A stretch of DNA of 45,807 nucleotides from Acidobacteriota bacterium (GTDB taxonomy: Bacteria > Acidobacteriota > Thermoanaerobaculia > Multivoradales > SZUA-115), in the NCBI GenBank assembly GCA_024277255.1, contig JAJRVQ010000131.1:1-45807 (forward strand), in the 5' to 3' direction. Made by a program: the position numbers and the translations under genes. This document shows positions 8,268 through 17,314 of this stretch, in pieces (within the stretch, counting starts at the first letter, position 1; every line of letters starts with the position of its first letter). The notes beneath the pieces were generated by a model. It saw only the letters and a list, made by a program, of their open reading frames with translations, was not told the origin of the DNA and did not search any database.

Positions 8268-9499
8268 GCGACTCCTTCTCGATCTTCGTGCCCGGCCGCA
8301 TCGAGGTCCTGGGCAAACATACCGACTACGCCGGCGGCCGCAGCCTGACCTGCGCCATCGACCGTGGTTTCCGCGCCACTGTCCAGCCGCGCGGCGATGC
8401 AGTGCTGCGCATCGTCCCGCAAGACCGTGCGCCGGTGGAGATGGCGATCTCGGCCGATCTCGCGCCCCGGCCGGGCCACTGGTCCGACTATCCGCGGACC
8501 GTCGTTCGACGGATGGCCGCCAACTTCTCCGCCCCGTGGGTCGGTGCGCAGGTCGACTTCACCAGCGACCTGCCGCCGGCCGCCGGGTTGAGCAGTTCGA
8601 GCGCCCTGGTGACTCTGACCTGGCTGGCGCTGGCGACCTGCAATCGACTGGCGCAGCGGGAAGAGTACGAGCGGGCCATCCGCGGTCGCGAAGAGCTGGC
8701 CGACTACCTCGGCTGCGTCGAAGGTGGTCGGCCCTATGGCTCCCTGGACGGCGAACCGGGGGTCGGTACCGAGGGCGGTAGCCAAGACCATGTCGCCATC
8801 CTCTGCGCCCGGCCCGGTCAACTGCGCCAGTACCGCTATCGCCCGGTTCAATTCGAGCGTGCCGTCACCCTGGCCGCCGACTTGACCTTCGCCGTGGCCA
8901 GCAGCGGGGTGGCCGCCGCCAAGACCGGCGCCGCGCGGGAGCGGTTCAACCGGCTCTCCCGCGCCACCGCCGAGGCCGCCGCCCTCTACCGCCGCGCCAC
9001 CGGCTCGCGGGCGCCGAATCTAGGCGCCATCCTCGCCGCCGATCCGGGTGCCGAGCGCGACCTGCTAGCCCTGCTCGCCGCACAACCCGGAGAACGCTCC
9101 TCGATTCGCTGGCAAGTCGAGCGCTGCGCCGCCTTCTGCGAGGAGAGTGAGCACATCGTGCCCCAGGCTGGCGAGGCGCTGGCCCACGGCGATCTGGAGG
9201 CATTCGGGAAGTGGGTCCGCCGCTCGCAGCAACTGGCGGAACTCCTGCTGCGCAACCAAACCGCGGAGACGATCCGACTCGCCGCCGGCGCCCGGCGGCT
9301 GGGCGCTCACGCCGCCTCGGCCTTCGGCGGCGGCTTCGGCGGTTCGGTCTGGGCCTTGATCGATAGCCGGCGGCGGGAGGAGTTCCTCGCCGCCTGGCGC
9401 CGCGACTATCTCCGTCGCTTCCCCCACCATGGCTCCAGCGCCTGCTTCTTCGCCACCGGCGCCGCCCCGCCGGCAGCCATCCACTACAATCCGCCCTGA
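8264..9499 (+). CDS. Galactokinase-like GHMP sugar kinase
   Basis: I place the start at the GTG at 8264, in the GTGA overlap with the preceding stop; the frame stays open further upstream but without protein signature. The 411 residues show the three GHMP kinase motifs: the sugar-binding GRIEVLGKHTDY (11-22), the phosphate loop PPAAGLSSSSA (about 104-114), and GAHAASAFGGGFGGS (347-361). The expected catalytic Asp is in GGSQDH (Asp175), where classical GalK has MDQ. The Glu of the GalK signature (GEHTDY) is Lys here, as I recall for an uncharacterised galactokinase-like subgroup, so galactose is not certain. GalNAc is plausible given the GH109-type gene downstream. It would make the sugar-1-phosphate for the coupled nucleotidyltransferase. 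Confidence 0.88.
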   Translation: MSDSFSIFVPGRIEVLGKHTDYAGGRSLTCAIDRGFRATVQPRGDAVLRIVPQDRAPVEMAISADLAPRPGHWSDYPRTVVRRMAANFSAPWVGAQVDFTSDLPPAAGLSSSSALVTLTWLALATCNRLAQREEYERAIRGREELADYLGCVEGGRPYGSLDGEPGVGTEGGSQDHVAILCARPGQLRQYRYRPVQFERAVTLAADLTFAVASSGVAAAKTGAARERFNRLSRATAEAAALYRRATGSRAPNLGAILAADPGAERDLLALLAAQPGERSSIRWQVERCAAFCEESEHIVPQAGEALAHGDLEAFGKWVRRSQQLAELLLRNQTAETIRLAAGARRLGAHAASAFGGGFGGSVWALIDSRRREEFLAAWRRDYLRRFPHHGSSACFFATGAAPPAAIHYNPP

Positions 9500-9543
9500 A
9501 ACCCGTTGTCCGCTTTCAATACAGTTGAGAAGAGGGGCCTTCG

Positions 9544-11379
9544 ATGATCCTCGAAGTGATCGATTTCGCCGTCCTCGGCGGCTACTTCGCCGTCATGCTC
9601 GCCGTCGGTCTGTGGGCGGCGCGGCGCGCCGGCACCAGCAGCAGCGAGTTCTTCCTCTCCGGTCGCTCGATGCCCTGGTGGTTGCTCGGCATGTCGATGG
9701 TCGCCACCACCTTCTCGACCGACACGCCGAACCTGGTGGCGGACATCACCCGCAAGAACGGGGTGGCGGGTAACTGGGTCTGGTGGGCCTTCCTGCTCAC
9801 CGGCATGCTGACCGTCTTCGTCTACGCCCACCTCTGGCGCCGCTCCGGGGTGACCACCGACATCGAGTTCTATGAGTTGCGCTACAGCGGCAAGAGCGCC
9901 GCCTTCTTGCGCGGCTTTCGCGCCGTCTACCTGGGCGTGTTTTTCAACGTCATGGTGATGGCGACCGTCACCCTGGCGGCGATCAAGATCGGCGGTGTTC
10001 TGTTCGATTCCAGCCCGTTGGCGACGGTCGCCGTCGCCTCCGTCGTCACCCTGGTGATCAGCACCGCCGGCGGGCTGCGCAGCGTCCTCTTCACCGATCT
10101 GCTGCTCTTCATCGTCGCCATGACCGGAGCCGTGGTAGCGGCGATCGTGGCCCTCGGCGACCCACGGGTCGGTGGTCTTACCGCTCTCATCCACCATCCC
10201 AACGTGGCCGGGAAGCTCTCCTCCTTGCCCGATTTCTCCGATCCGGCCCTCTTGGTGCCGCTCTTTCTGGTGCCGCTGGCCGTGCAGTGGTGGGCCTCGT
10301 GGTATCCGGGCGCCGAGCCCGGCGGCGGTGGCTACATCGCTCAGCGCATGCTGGCCGCTCGCAACGAGAGCCACGCGGTGGGAGCGACCTTCTTCTTCAA
10401 CGTCGCCCACTACGCCTTGCGTCCCTGGCCGTGGATCCTGGTGGCCTTGGCCTCGCTGGTCATCTTTCCGGACCTGGACTCGCTGGCCCGTGCCTTCCCG
10501 CACGTCGACGCCGCGATCATCAACGACGATCTCGCCTACCCGGCGATGCTGACTCTCCTGCCCCACGGCCTGCTGGGCTTGGTCGTCGCATCGCTCGCCG
10601 CCGCCTATATGTCGACCATCTCGACCCACCTGAACTGGGGCGCCTCCTACATGACGCACGACATCTATCGCCGCTTCATCAGGCCGCAGGCGACGGAGCC
10701 GGAGTTGGTGCGCGCCGGACGATGGTCGACGGTGACCTTGATGGTCCTGGCGGCGCTGCTCGCCCTGGCGCTGCAGAATGCACTCCAGGCTTTTCAGATC
10801 TTGCTCCAGATCGGCGCCGGCACCGGTCTCTTGTTCATCCTCAGGTGGTTCTGGTGGCGGATCAACGCGTGGAGCGAATTGGTGGCGATGATCGCCTCCT
10901 TCGCCGTCGCACTCGGCTTCTTCGCCAGCCACCGCTGGGGTGAGAGTCGGCTGGAGAACTGGCAAGAGCTACTCATCGGCGTCGCCGTCACCACTCTGTG
11001 CTGGCTGCTGGCCACCTTCTTCAGCCGCCCCACCGAGGAGGCGACCCTGCGTCGCTTCTATCGTCTGATTCAACCCGGCGGCCCCGGCTGGAAGTCACTC
11101 GTGGCCCGCGCCCAGCGCGCGGGAGAGCCGCTCGAACCCGAAGGCGCCAAATGGGCGATCGGCGACGCCCTGGGAGCGATGATCTCCAGCACCGGGCTGG
11201 TCTACCTCATCCTCTTCGGCACCGGGGATCTGCTGTTCTGTCGTTGGCGCGGCGCGGCCTTCAAGGCCTTCGATGCCATCGTACTCGCCGCGCTCCTGGT
11301 TTTCTTCTGGCAGCGACTGCACGCCAGCCGTAGCCGCGGCGCGGAGACGAACGCACAATGCACCACCGACTCGCCATAG
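9544..11379 (+). CDS. Sodium:solute symporter (SSS family)
   Basis: A 611-residue polytopic inner-membrane protein with about 13-14 hydrophobic segments and the SSS-family N-terminal layout (a long first helix, then SSEFFLSGRSMPWWLLGMSMVATTFS). Further conserved stretches are PNLVADITRKNG and MSTISTHLNWGASY. The ATG has GAGGGG about 7 bases upstream. Members import sugars, amino acids, myo-inositol or sialic acid with Na+. The surrounding kinase, nucleotidyltransferase and glycosidase indicate a sugar substrate. The stop codon is embedded in the ribosome-binding site of the next gene, which implies an operon. Confidence 0.93.
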   Translation: MILEVIDFAVLGGYFAVMLAVGLWAARRAGTSSSEFFLSGRSMPWWLLGMSMVATTFSTDTPNLVADITRKNGVAGNWVWWAFLLTGMLTVFVYAHLWRRSGVTTDIEFYELRYSGKSAAFLRGFRAVYLGVFFNVMVMATVTLAAIKIGGVLFDSSPLATVAVASVVTLVISTAGGLRSVLFTDLLLFIVAMTGAVVAAIVALGDPRVGGLTALIHHPNVAGKLSSLPDFSDPALLVPLFLVPLAVQWWASWYPGAEPGGGGYIAQRMLAARNESHAVGATFFFNVAHYALRPWPWILVALASLVIFPDLDSLARAFPHVDAAIINDDLAYPAMLTLLPHGLLGLVVASLAAAYMSTISTHLNWGASYMTHDIYRRFIRPQATEPELVRAGRWSTVTLMVLAALLALALQNALQAFQILLQIGAGTGLLFILRWFWWRINAWSELVAMIASFAVALGFFASHRWGESRLENWQELLIGVAVTTLCWLLATFFSRPTEEATLRRFYRLIQPGGPGWKSLVARAQRAGEPLEPEGAKWAIGDALGAMISSTGLVYLILFGTGDLLFCRWRGAAFKAFDAIVLAALLVFFWQRLHASRSRGAETNAQCTTDSP

Positions 11380-11386
11380 GAGCACA

Positions 11387-12781
11387 ATGATGGCCGACTC
11401 CACCAACCGTCGCGACTTCATCAAAGGGGCCCTGGTCACCGGCATTGGCCTGGGCACCGGTGCGGTGGGCAGCGCCGCACCCGCACTTGACGGCAGCGGG
11501 AAACAAACCGCGGGGCACCAGCTGCCCGCGGCGCCAGCCTCCTACCGGACGGCGGCGGGCTTTTCAGCTCCGCCGCTCGAACGGCTGCGCATCGCCTTCG
11601 TCGGCACCGGTTTGCAAGGGGGCAGCCACGTACAGAACTTTCTCCGCATCGACAAGGTCGACATCGTGGCGCTGTGCGACATCGACGAACTGCGGGCGCG
11701 CGAGGTGCAGGGCTGGATCACCGAGGCCGGCAAGCCGGCGCCCGATCTCTACACCCGAGGTGAGACCGACTACAAGCGGCTTTGCGAGCGCGGCGATATC
11801 GACCTGGTCCTCAACGCGCCCCCCTGGCGCTGGCACGTTCCGATCTGCGTCGAGGCGATGGAAAGTGGCCACCACGTGGCGGTCGAAGTTCCCGCGGCCT
11901 ACACCCTCGATGGCTGCTGGCAGCTGGTCGAGACCGCCGAGCGGACCGAGCGCCATTGCGTAATGCTGGAGAATTGCTGCTACGGGCGCAGCGAGTTGAT
12001 GGTCCTACGCATGGTCAAGGCGGGCCTGCTGGGCGAGATCCTGCACGGCGAGTCGGCCTACATCCACGATCTGCGCGCGATCAAATTCAGCGACGCCAAC
12101 GAGGGCCTCTGGCGGCTCGAACACTCCGCCCGGCGCAACGGCAACCTCTACCCCACCCACGGCCTCGGACCGGTGGCGCAGTGCATGGACATCAACCGCG
12201 GCGACCGCTTCGACTACCTGGTGTCGATGAGTTCGCCGGCCCGCGGGCTCAACCTCTACGCCCGGGAGCACCTCGATGCCGGCGATCCGCGGCGCCATCG
12301 CAACTACATCCTCGGCGACATGAACTCCAGCCTGATCAAGACCAAACTCGGCCGCACCATCCTCCTCCAACACGACACCACCAGCCCCCGCGTCTACAGC
12401 CGCCTCGACCTCGTCCAGGGCACCCGCGGCACCTTCGCCGGCTTCCCCGACCGCATCCACATCGAGGGGCGAAGCGACGCCCACCGCTGGGAAGAGATGG
12501 AGCACTACCGCGAAGAGTGGGACCACCCCTTGTGGCGCCAGCTGGAAAAGGAGGCCGCCGGCGCCGGCCACGGCGGTATGGACTACCTCGAAGACTTCCG
12601 CCTCGTCGAGTGCCTGCTCAACGGCGCACCCACCGACCTGGACGTCTACGACGCCGCCGCCTGGAGCGCCCCCTGCGAACTCTCCGAACGCTCCGTAGCC
12701 CAAAGAAGCCAAGCCGTAGATTTCCCGGACTTCACCCGCGGGCGGTGGGAGAGACGGCAGCCATTCACCGATCTCACCTAG
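11387..12781 (+). CDS. GH109-type (Gfo/Idh/MocA-fold) alpha-N-acetylgalactosaminidase-like protein, Tat-exported
   Basis: Start codons ATG ATG lie at 11387 and 11390, with AGGAG at 11378-11382; the second is better spaced. A twin-arginine signal (NRRDFIKGA) begins the 464-residue protein. The NAD-binding Rossmann motif IAFVGTGLQGGSH and ALCDID follow. The rest matches glycoside hydrolase family 109 from memory: WHVPICVEAMESG, VEVPAAYTLDGCW, MLENCCYGR, RRNGNLYPTHGLGPVAQ, INRGDRFDYLVSM, HDTTSPR, AGHGGMDY and VDFPDFTRGRW. GH109 enzymes use tightly bound NAD+ in a redox-elimination mechanism to remove terminal alpha-GalNAc. With the preceding transporter and kinase this suggests amino-sugar salvage. 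A simple Gfo/Idh dehydrogenase is the alternative. It overlaps the convergent dehydratase gene by 8 bases. Confidence 0.9.
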   Translation: MMADSTNRRDFIKGALVTGIGLGTGAVGSAAPALDGSGKQTAGHQLPAAPASYRTAAGFSAPPLERLRIAFVGTGLQGGSHVQNFLRIDKVDIVALCDIDELRAREVQGWITEAGKPAPDLYTRGETDYKRLCERGDIDLVLNAPPWRWHVPICVEAMESGHHVAVEVPAAYTLDGCWQLVETAERTERHCVMLENCCYGRSELMVLRMVKAGLLGEILHGESAYIHDLRAIKFSDANEGLWRLEHSARRNGNLYPTHGLGPVAQCMDINRGDRFDYLVSMSSPARGLNLYAREHLDAGDPRRHRNYILGDMNSSLIKTKLGRTILLQHDTTSPRVYSRLDLVQGTRGTFAGFPDRIHIEGRSDAHRWEEMEHYREEWDHPLWRQLEKEAAGAGHGGMDYLEDFRLVECLLNGAPTDLDVYDAAAWSAPCELSERSVAQRSQAVDFPDFTRGRWERRQPFTDLT

Positions 12782-13085
12782 CGTCCACCTCCCTCGCCAA
12801 AGCAAAATCCTTCTCCGTCAACCCCCCGGCGGAGTGGGTGCTGAGGTTCAGGGTGACTTTCTTGTAGCGGATGTCGATGTCGGGGTGGTGATCGTGGGCC
12901 TCGGCCAGTTCGCCGACGAACTGTACGAAGGCCAGTGCTGAGCGGAAGCCCGGTAGCACGTAGGTGCGGGTGATCGAGGAGCGCCGGTCTTGCGCCTTCC
13001 AGCCGGGGACCGTCTTGAGCCAGCGGCTGATCGCTGGGTTCTTCAGTCTCTCTCCGCTGGGTCTTGCTACGCCGGGTTTAGCCAT
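12774..13085 (-). CDS. phhB: 4a-hydroxytetrahydrobiopterin (pterin-4a-carbinolamine) dehydratase
   Basis: The ATG at 13085 is preceded by GAGGAAGG and gives 103 residues, the usual length. The open frame extends upstream, but that part overlaps the receptor gene and is not protein-like. The PCD active-site signature is present: AEAHDHHPDIDIRYKKV, with its His pair, followed by LSTHSAGGLTEKDFALA. The enzyme dehydrates 4a-hydroxy-tetrahydropterin to recycle the cofactor of aromatic amino acid hydroxylases; in bacteria without such a hydroxylase it may serve molybdopterin or folate chemistry. No hydroxylase gene is in the window. Confidence 0.93.
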   Translation of the reverse strand: MAKPGVARPSGERLKNPAISRWLKTVPGWKAQDRRSSITRTYVLPGFRSALAFVQFVGELAEAHDHHPDIDIRYKKVTLNLSTHSAGGLTEKDFALAREVDAR

Positions 13086-13212
13086 GGTGCCTTCCTCTCT
13101 GGTCGTTTCGAACATCTTGGCATCAAACCGAGCCGAGCGGCCCGGATCCAAAGGGTAAACTGCGCGCCAGCGCCGGCCTCGCCGCCGGTAAACTCCTCGG
13201 GGAAAGATCAGG

Positions 13213-15207
13213 ATGGCAAAGATAGAGGGTGACCACCCACGGCGTTCGGACCACGGCGCCGCGATTCTCGCCTGGCTCGGGCTGGGACTGGCAGTCGCCT
13301 TGCTCGCGGGGCCGGCCTGCGCCGAGGAGCCGAACACCGACAACGACGAACCTGTCGCCACCTTCTCCGCCACCGCCCTGGTCGAGCAGCGCGAACTCGA
13401 CTCCGCGACCGCCGCGGTGACCATGATCGATCGCCGGCAGATCCTCGACTCCGGAGCCACCACGGTGGGCGAACTGCTGCGCCAGGTGGCCGGGGTCTTC
13501 GTCACCTCGACAACGCGGGGCGGCTCGACCACCGCCCAGTTGCGCGGCGGCGATCCCAATTTCACCTTCGTCTTGCTCGACGGCGTCCCGCTCAACGACC
13601 CGACCGGCCGGCAAGGCGGTGCCTACAACCTCGAAGCTCTGGCGGTGGGCTCGATCGAACGGATCGAGGTGGTGCGCGGTCCGCTCTCCAGCTTCTACGG
13701 CTCGAGCGGTCTGGGTGGCGCGATCAATATAGTGACCCGCAGCGGTGCGGTCGCCGCCGGTAAAGAACAGATCGAGTCGACCTTCGAGGTCGCCTCCGGG
13801 GAGGGTTCGCAACGGCTCTTCGCCGCCTCGGTGGCAGGGCCGGCGGGAGATGGAGCCAGCTACTTCGTCGGCCTTTCCGCCCAGCGGCAGAGCCAACTGA
13901 TCGCCGAGGAGAGCTTCGAAGGGGCCGACCTCTTGGCCAACCTCCGCTTCGCCCTCGGCGACCATTCTTCGCTCAAGATCAGCGCTCGCTACGCCGACTG
14001 GCAGGGCACGGACTATCCGGAGTCCTCCGGCGGGCCGCTCCTCGGCTCGGGAGAACTGCGCGATAGCGACAACTCGGAACTCACCCTGGGAGTCCGCTGG
14101 CTGAAGCGCGGTCGCCGCGATCGCCAGCACCGCATCAGCGCTTCGCTGCATCGACATCGGCTCGACCGCACCAGCCCCTCCATCGGGCTACTGGTTCCCG
14201 CCTCCCGTGAAGCGACGCGCTACTCGCGCTCGCGACTCGCCTGGGCACTCAGCCTACCTCCCACCGCAACTCGCCAGGTCACCGTCGGCCTCGAAGTCGA
14301 ACGCGAAGAGGCCCATACGCGCGGACTCCTCTTCCTGCCACCGTTCCTCGGTGGCGACGCGATGTCGGACTATCGCGCCGAGCGCACCACGCCCGGCCTG
14401 TTCGCCGAAGTGATCTCCCACCACGCCGGCTTCGACATCGAGGCCGGGCTACGCATCGATGGTCCGTGGGACCAAGCGGTCGAGTTCAGTCCACGCCTCG
14501 CTCTGAGCTACCGGCTGAAGCATGGCTCGACGCGGCTCTCGGCCAGCGTGGCGCGCGCCTTCAAACTCCCCAGCTTCTTCGCCCTGGCCAGTCCACCTCA
14601 GCTCGGCGGCAATCCCGATCTCGAGCCGGAACGCGTGCTGAGCGCCGATCTGGGCCTTGCTCAGCCCTTCGCCGGCGGCGAGGTTCGGCTCCGCCTCTTC
14701 TGGAACCGCTATCGAGATCTGGTCGACTTCGATTTTGATCTCTTCACCCACCTCAACCGCTCGCGGGTGGGTGCGCAGGGTATCGAGGCGGAATCCTCTT
14801 GGCAACCCTCGCAGAAGTGGATCGTGCGTGCCGACGTGACCTACCAAGAGGTCGAAGATCTCGACAGCGGCGAGCGGTTGCTCGACCGGCCCCGCTTCCA
14901 CGGTGGTGCGCAACTCTCGTTCCACCCCACCACGCGTCTACGCCTACAGGCGGAGCTTCGATCGGTGGCCAGCCGTCTCGATCGACAGATTCCCGTGCCC
15001 TCGCGTAGCCGTGCCGCAGGCTACCGGACGATGGCCCTCAGCGGCAGTTGGCGAGCGACTTCGCAGTGGAAAGTCCACGGCCGTCTGGACAACGCGGCCG
15101 ACCAAGAGTACGAGACCTTGATCGGCTTTCCGGGGGCCGGACGGACGTTTCGCCTCGCGATTCGATGGGCCGCTCAGACAAGATCGCCGGCGACCGAAAA
15201 TGACTGA
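13213..15207 (+). CDS. TonB-dependent outer-membrane receptor
   Basis: 664 residues with an N-terminal signal sequence (hydrophobic stretch about 17-36, ending PACAEE). A plug domain follows (about 55-170) with ALVEQRELDSATAAVTMIDR, TTVGELLRQVAGV, QLRGGDPNFTFVLLDGVPLND and RIEVVRGPLSSFYGSSGLGGAINI, resembling BtuB-type receptors. The remaining ~480 residues form the 22-strand barrel, with SARVAFKLPSFF-like and NPDLEPERVLSADLG segments. It imports an iron chelate, cobalamin or another large ligand through the outer membrane; the sequence does not decide which. I looked for a B12-box or Fur-like site upstream and saw none. Its 3' end precedes the secreted BNR gene by 163 bases. Confidence 0.92.
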   Translation: MAKIEGDHPRRSDHGAAILAWLGLGLAVALLAGPACAEEPNTDNDEPVATFSATALVEQRELDSATAAVTMIDRRQILDSGATTVGELLRQVAGVFVTSTTRGGSTTAQLRGGDPNFTFVLLDGVPLNDPTGRQGGAYNLEALAVGSIERIEVVRGPLSSFYGSSGLGGAINIVTRSGAVAAGKEQIESTFEVASGEGSQRLFAASVAGPAGDGASYFVGLSAQRQSQLIAEESFEGADLLANLRFALGDHSSLKISARYADWQGTDYPESSGGPLLGSGELRDSDNSELTLGVRWLKRGRRDRQHRISASLHRHRLDRTSPSIGLLVPASREATRYSRSRLAWALSLPPTATRQVTVGLEVEREEAHTRGLLFLPPFLGGDAMSDYRAERTTPGLFAEVISHHAGFDIEAGLRIDGPWDQAVEFSPRLALSYRLKHGSTRLSASVARAFKLPSFFALASPPQLGGNPDLEPERVLSADLGLAQPFAGGEVRLRLFWNRYRDLVDFDFDLFTHLNRSRVGAQGIEAESSWQPSQKWIVRADVTYQEVEDLDSGERLLDRPRFHGGAQLSFHPTTRLRLQAELRSVASRLDRQIPVPSRSRAAGYRTMALSGSWRATSQWKVHGRLDNAADQEYETLIGFPGAGRTFRLAIRWAAQTRSPATEND

Positions 15208-15370
15208 TTTGTCCCCCAAAATCGCTGCTTGGCACGTCGACTCTTCACCCTTATACTTGCGATCTCTCGACAGCCCATCCACTCGCTGGCCTTCCTCCGA
15301 CAGCCTCCTGGCGACGCTCCGAGGTCTCTCATCGGTCAGTCTGAGATCACCCCTCATGCAGGAGAACACT

Positions 15371-17125
15371 ATGCACAAGCGCTTGACGCTCGCCATCGGT
15401 GCGTTGCTGTTGGCCATGGGCTCGCTGGCTCAAGCCCAGCAAGTCGTCCAGGCACGCGGCGTCGACTCGCGAGTCGACTACGCATCGCTGATCCAGTTCG
15501 GCCCTTGGGATGACCGAAACTACGATCTGAACGCCGAGGACCTCGAGTTCCTCGCCCCCGACGAAGCACAACTGAGCATCGCCATTCCCGCTTTTTTCCG
15601 CGTCAAGCTGCGTCAACACAACCCGGACATGCGGCGCGAAGGCCCCGCTCAATACCCTCTCAGCGCACCGGAGATCTTCCGTCAGATGTACGGCGGATTT
15701 CTCATCGACGGCAGGATCTACAATGACACGACCCGCGATGAAGACGGGCTGCTGCGCGTGGTTGTGGACGGCAAGGGGCTGGAGGAGAAGGACTTCTTCG
15801 CCGAACGCGAGCGGGCCTTCGAGGCTCTGGTTTCGGGCGAAGCGCGAGTGACCAATCCGGGCGGTTCCGCCGAATCTGCCGTCGCGATCAATCCGCTGGA
15901 TCCCAACAAGGTGATCGCCGGCGTCAACGGCCCCGGTGGCCAGATCATGTACTTCTCGAGCGATGGCGGCACCACCTGGACCGCTTCGGCGGCCCTGCCG
16001 CTCGGCAACACCTGCTGCGACCCGACGGTCGAGTGGACGACCGACGGCACCAAGGCTTTCACCACGACGCTGGGCAACTGCGGCTTCTTCGGCTGCGATG
16101 TCTGGGCCTACCGCACCGGAGACGACGGCGCCACCTGGACCGACTTCGCGACCGGCGGCAGCACCGACCCACGGCGCGAGGTCGGCACCGGCTTCTTCCA
16201 TGACAAGCAGTTTCTCCATATCGACCGGGTTCCCACTTCGCCCCACTTCGGCAATATCTACTTGACCTGGCACAGAAACAACGTCCTGCGCAACGCGGTC
16301 TCGACCGACAACGGCGAGACTTGGACAACGGTGGTCTTCTCCAGTGCCGCTCCCGAGCTGGGCGTCGGTAGCGACGTGACCAGCGACAAGGCCGGCAACG
16401 TCTACGTCGCCTGGCCCGCTTTCGACAGCAGCGACATCCTGATTCGCAAGTCGACCGACGGCGGCACCACCTTTCCCACCACGGTCAAGGTCGACGACAC
16501 CTTCGCCAGCTTCAACTTCTTCCTGCCCTCGCAGGAGACCCGCGGCATCGCGGTCATCGTTTCGGCCGACGCCGACACCTCAAACGGCCCATTCGCCGAC
16601 AGCATCTACGTCGGCTGGACCGACGCCACCGACGCCAACAACAACCACGGCCGGGTGCGGGTCGCTTACTCGCGCGACGGCGGTGCCAGCTGGACGCCGG
16701 TCACCGTTCACCCGACGGCGGACGCGGCCACCGTGGATCGCTGGCAGGGCTGGGTGGAGGTCGATGAAGCCGGCAACGTCCACGTGATCTTCAACAGCAC
16801 CATCAACGACCCGACGCGCACCGGAATCGACGTCTACCACGTCGTTTCCACCGACGGCGGCGTGACCTACAGCGCCCCCGAGCGGTTCACCGCGGTGACC
16901 TCACCGAACATCAACGATGGTTTCGAATTCGGTGACTACAGCAGCATGTCGGTGGCGATGACCAACGCCATGGCGATCTACACCGACAACCGTGACGAAA
17001 ACGGCGGCAGCGCCCAGTCGGTCGACGTCTACGTCCACGGCTTCCAAACTGGCCCTTCGGCGGAGATCTTCACCGACGGATTCGAGTCCGGCGATACGAG
17101 CGCCTGGAGCAGCGTTGTTCCGTAG
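15371..17125 (+). CDS. Secreted Asp-box (BNR/sialidase-like propeller) protein with FESGD C-terminal tag
   Basis: The ATG at 15371 has AGGAG 6 bases upstream and opens a clear signal peptide (residues 1-23, ending LAQAQQ); the upstream extension of the frame lacks signal character. Six Asp-box motifs (S/T-x-D-x-G-x-T/S-W/F/Y) occur near residues 196, 249, 311, 361, 434 and 493, the pattern of a six-bladed sialidase-like propeller. I do not see the arginine triad of true sialidases, so enzymatic activity is uncertain. The protein ends SAEIFTDGFESGDTSAWSSVVP, a tag shared with three other proteins here. It is probably exported to the periplasm or surface. Confidence 0.88.
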   Translation: MHKRLTLAIGALLLAMGSLAQAQQVVQARGVDSRVDYASLIQFGPWDDRNYDLNAEDLEFLAPDEAQLSIAIPAFFRVKLRQHNPDMRREGPAQYPLSAPEIFRQMYGGFLIDGRIYNDTTRDEDGLLRVVVDGKGLEEKDFFAERERAFEALVSGEARVTNPGGSAESAVAINPLDPNKVIAGVNGPGGQIMYFSSDGGTTWTASAALPLGNTCCDPTVEWTTDGTKAFTTTLGNCGFFGCDVWAYRTGDDGATWTDFATGGSTDPRREVGTGFFHDKQFLHIDRVPTSPHFGNIYLTWHRNNVLRNAVSTDNGETWTTVVFSSAAPELGVGSDVTSDKAGNVYVAWPAFDSSDILIRKSTDGGTTFPTTVKVDDTFASFNFFLPSQETRGIAVIVSADADTSNGPFADSIYVGWTDATDANNNHGRVRVAYSRDGGASWTPVTVHPTADAATVDRWQGWVEVDEAGNVHVIFNSTINDPTRTGIDVYHVVSTDGGVTYSAPERFTAVTSPNINDGFEFGDYSSMSVAMTNAMAIYTDNRDENGGSAQSVDVYVHGFQTGPSAEIFTDGFESGDTSAWSSVVP

Positions 17126-17150
17126 CCCTACCCAGACGGAGTGACAGATC

Positions 17151-17188
17151 AGCCGCGGTCCGCCGGAATTTCGCCGCTGGCCGCGGCT
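17151..17188. terminator. Inverted repeat between convergent genes
   Basis: AGCCGCGG (17151-17158) and CCGCGGCT (17181-17188) are exact reverse complements with a 22-base loop. They lie in the 189-base gap between the convergent BNR and M14 genes. No T-tract follows on either strand, so an intrinsic terminator is not established; a factor-dependent terminator or mRNA-stabilising hairpin is possible. Confidence 0.35.
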
Positions 17189-17314
17189 CTTCGAAATGCT
17201 TCGCCACACCGACAGCCTGTGTTGGCGATCGACCTCCAAGCTTCGGCGAGAGCGGCCCACCGGCCAGGTTCTTCGATCGCGACATCGAGGATGCCCTAAC
17301 CCTTCCTACTGCTC

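Noticed and set aside
13086..13212. Cobalamin riboswitch upstream of the BtuB-like receptor
   Set aside because: No B12-box-like sequence is present and the gap is too short for a full element plus promoter.
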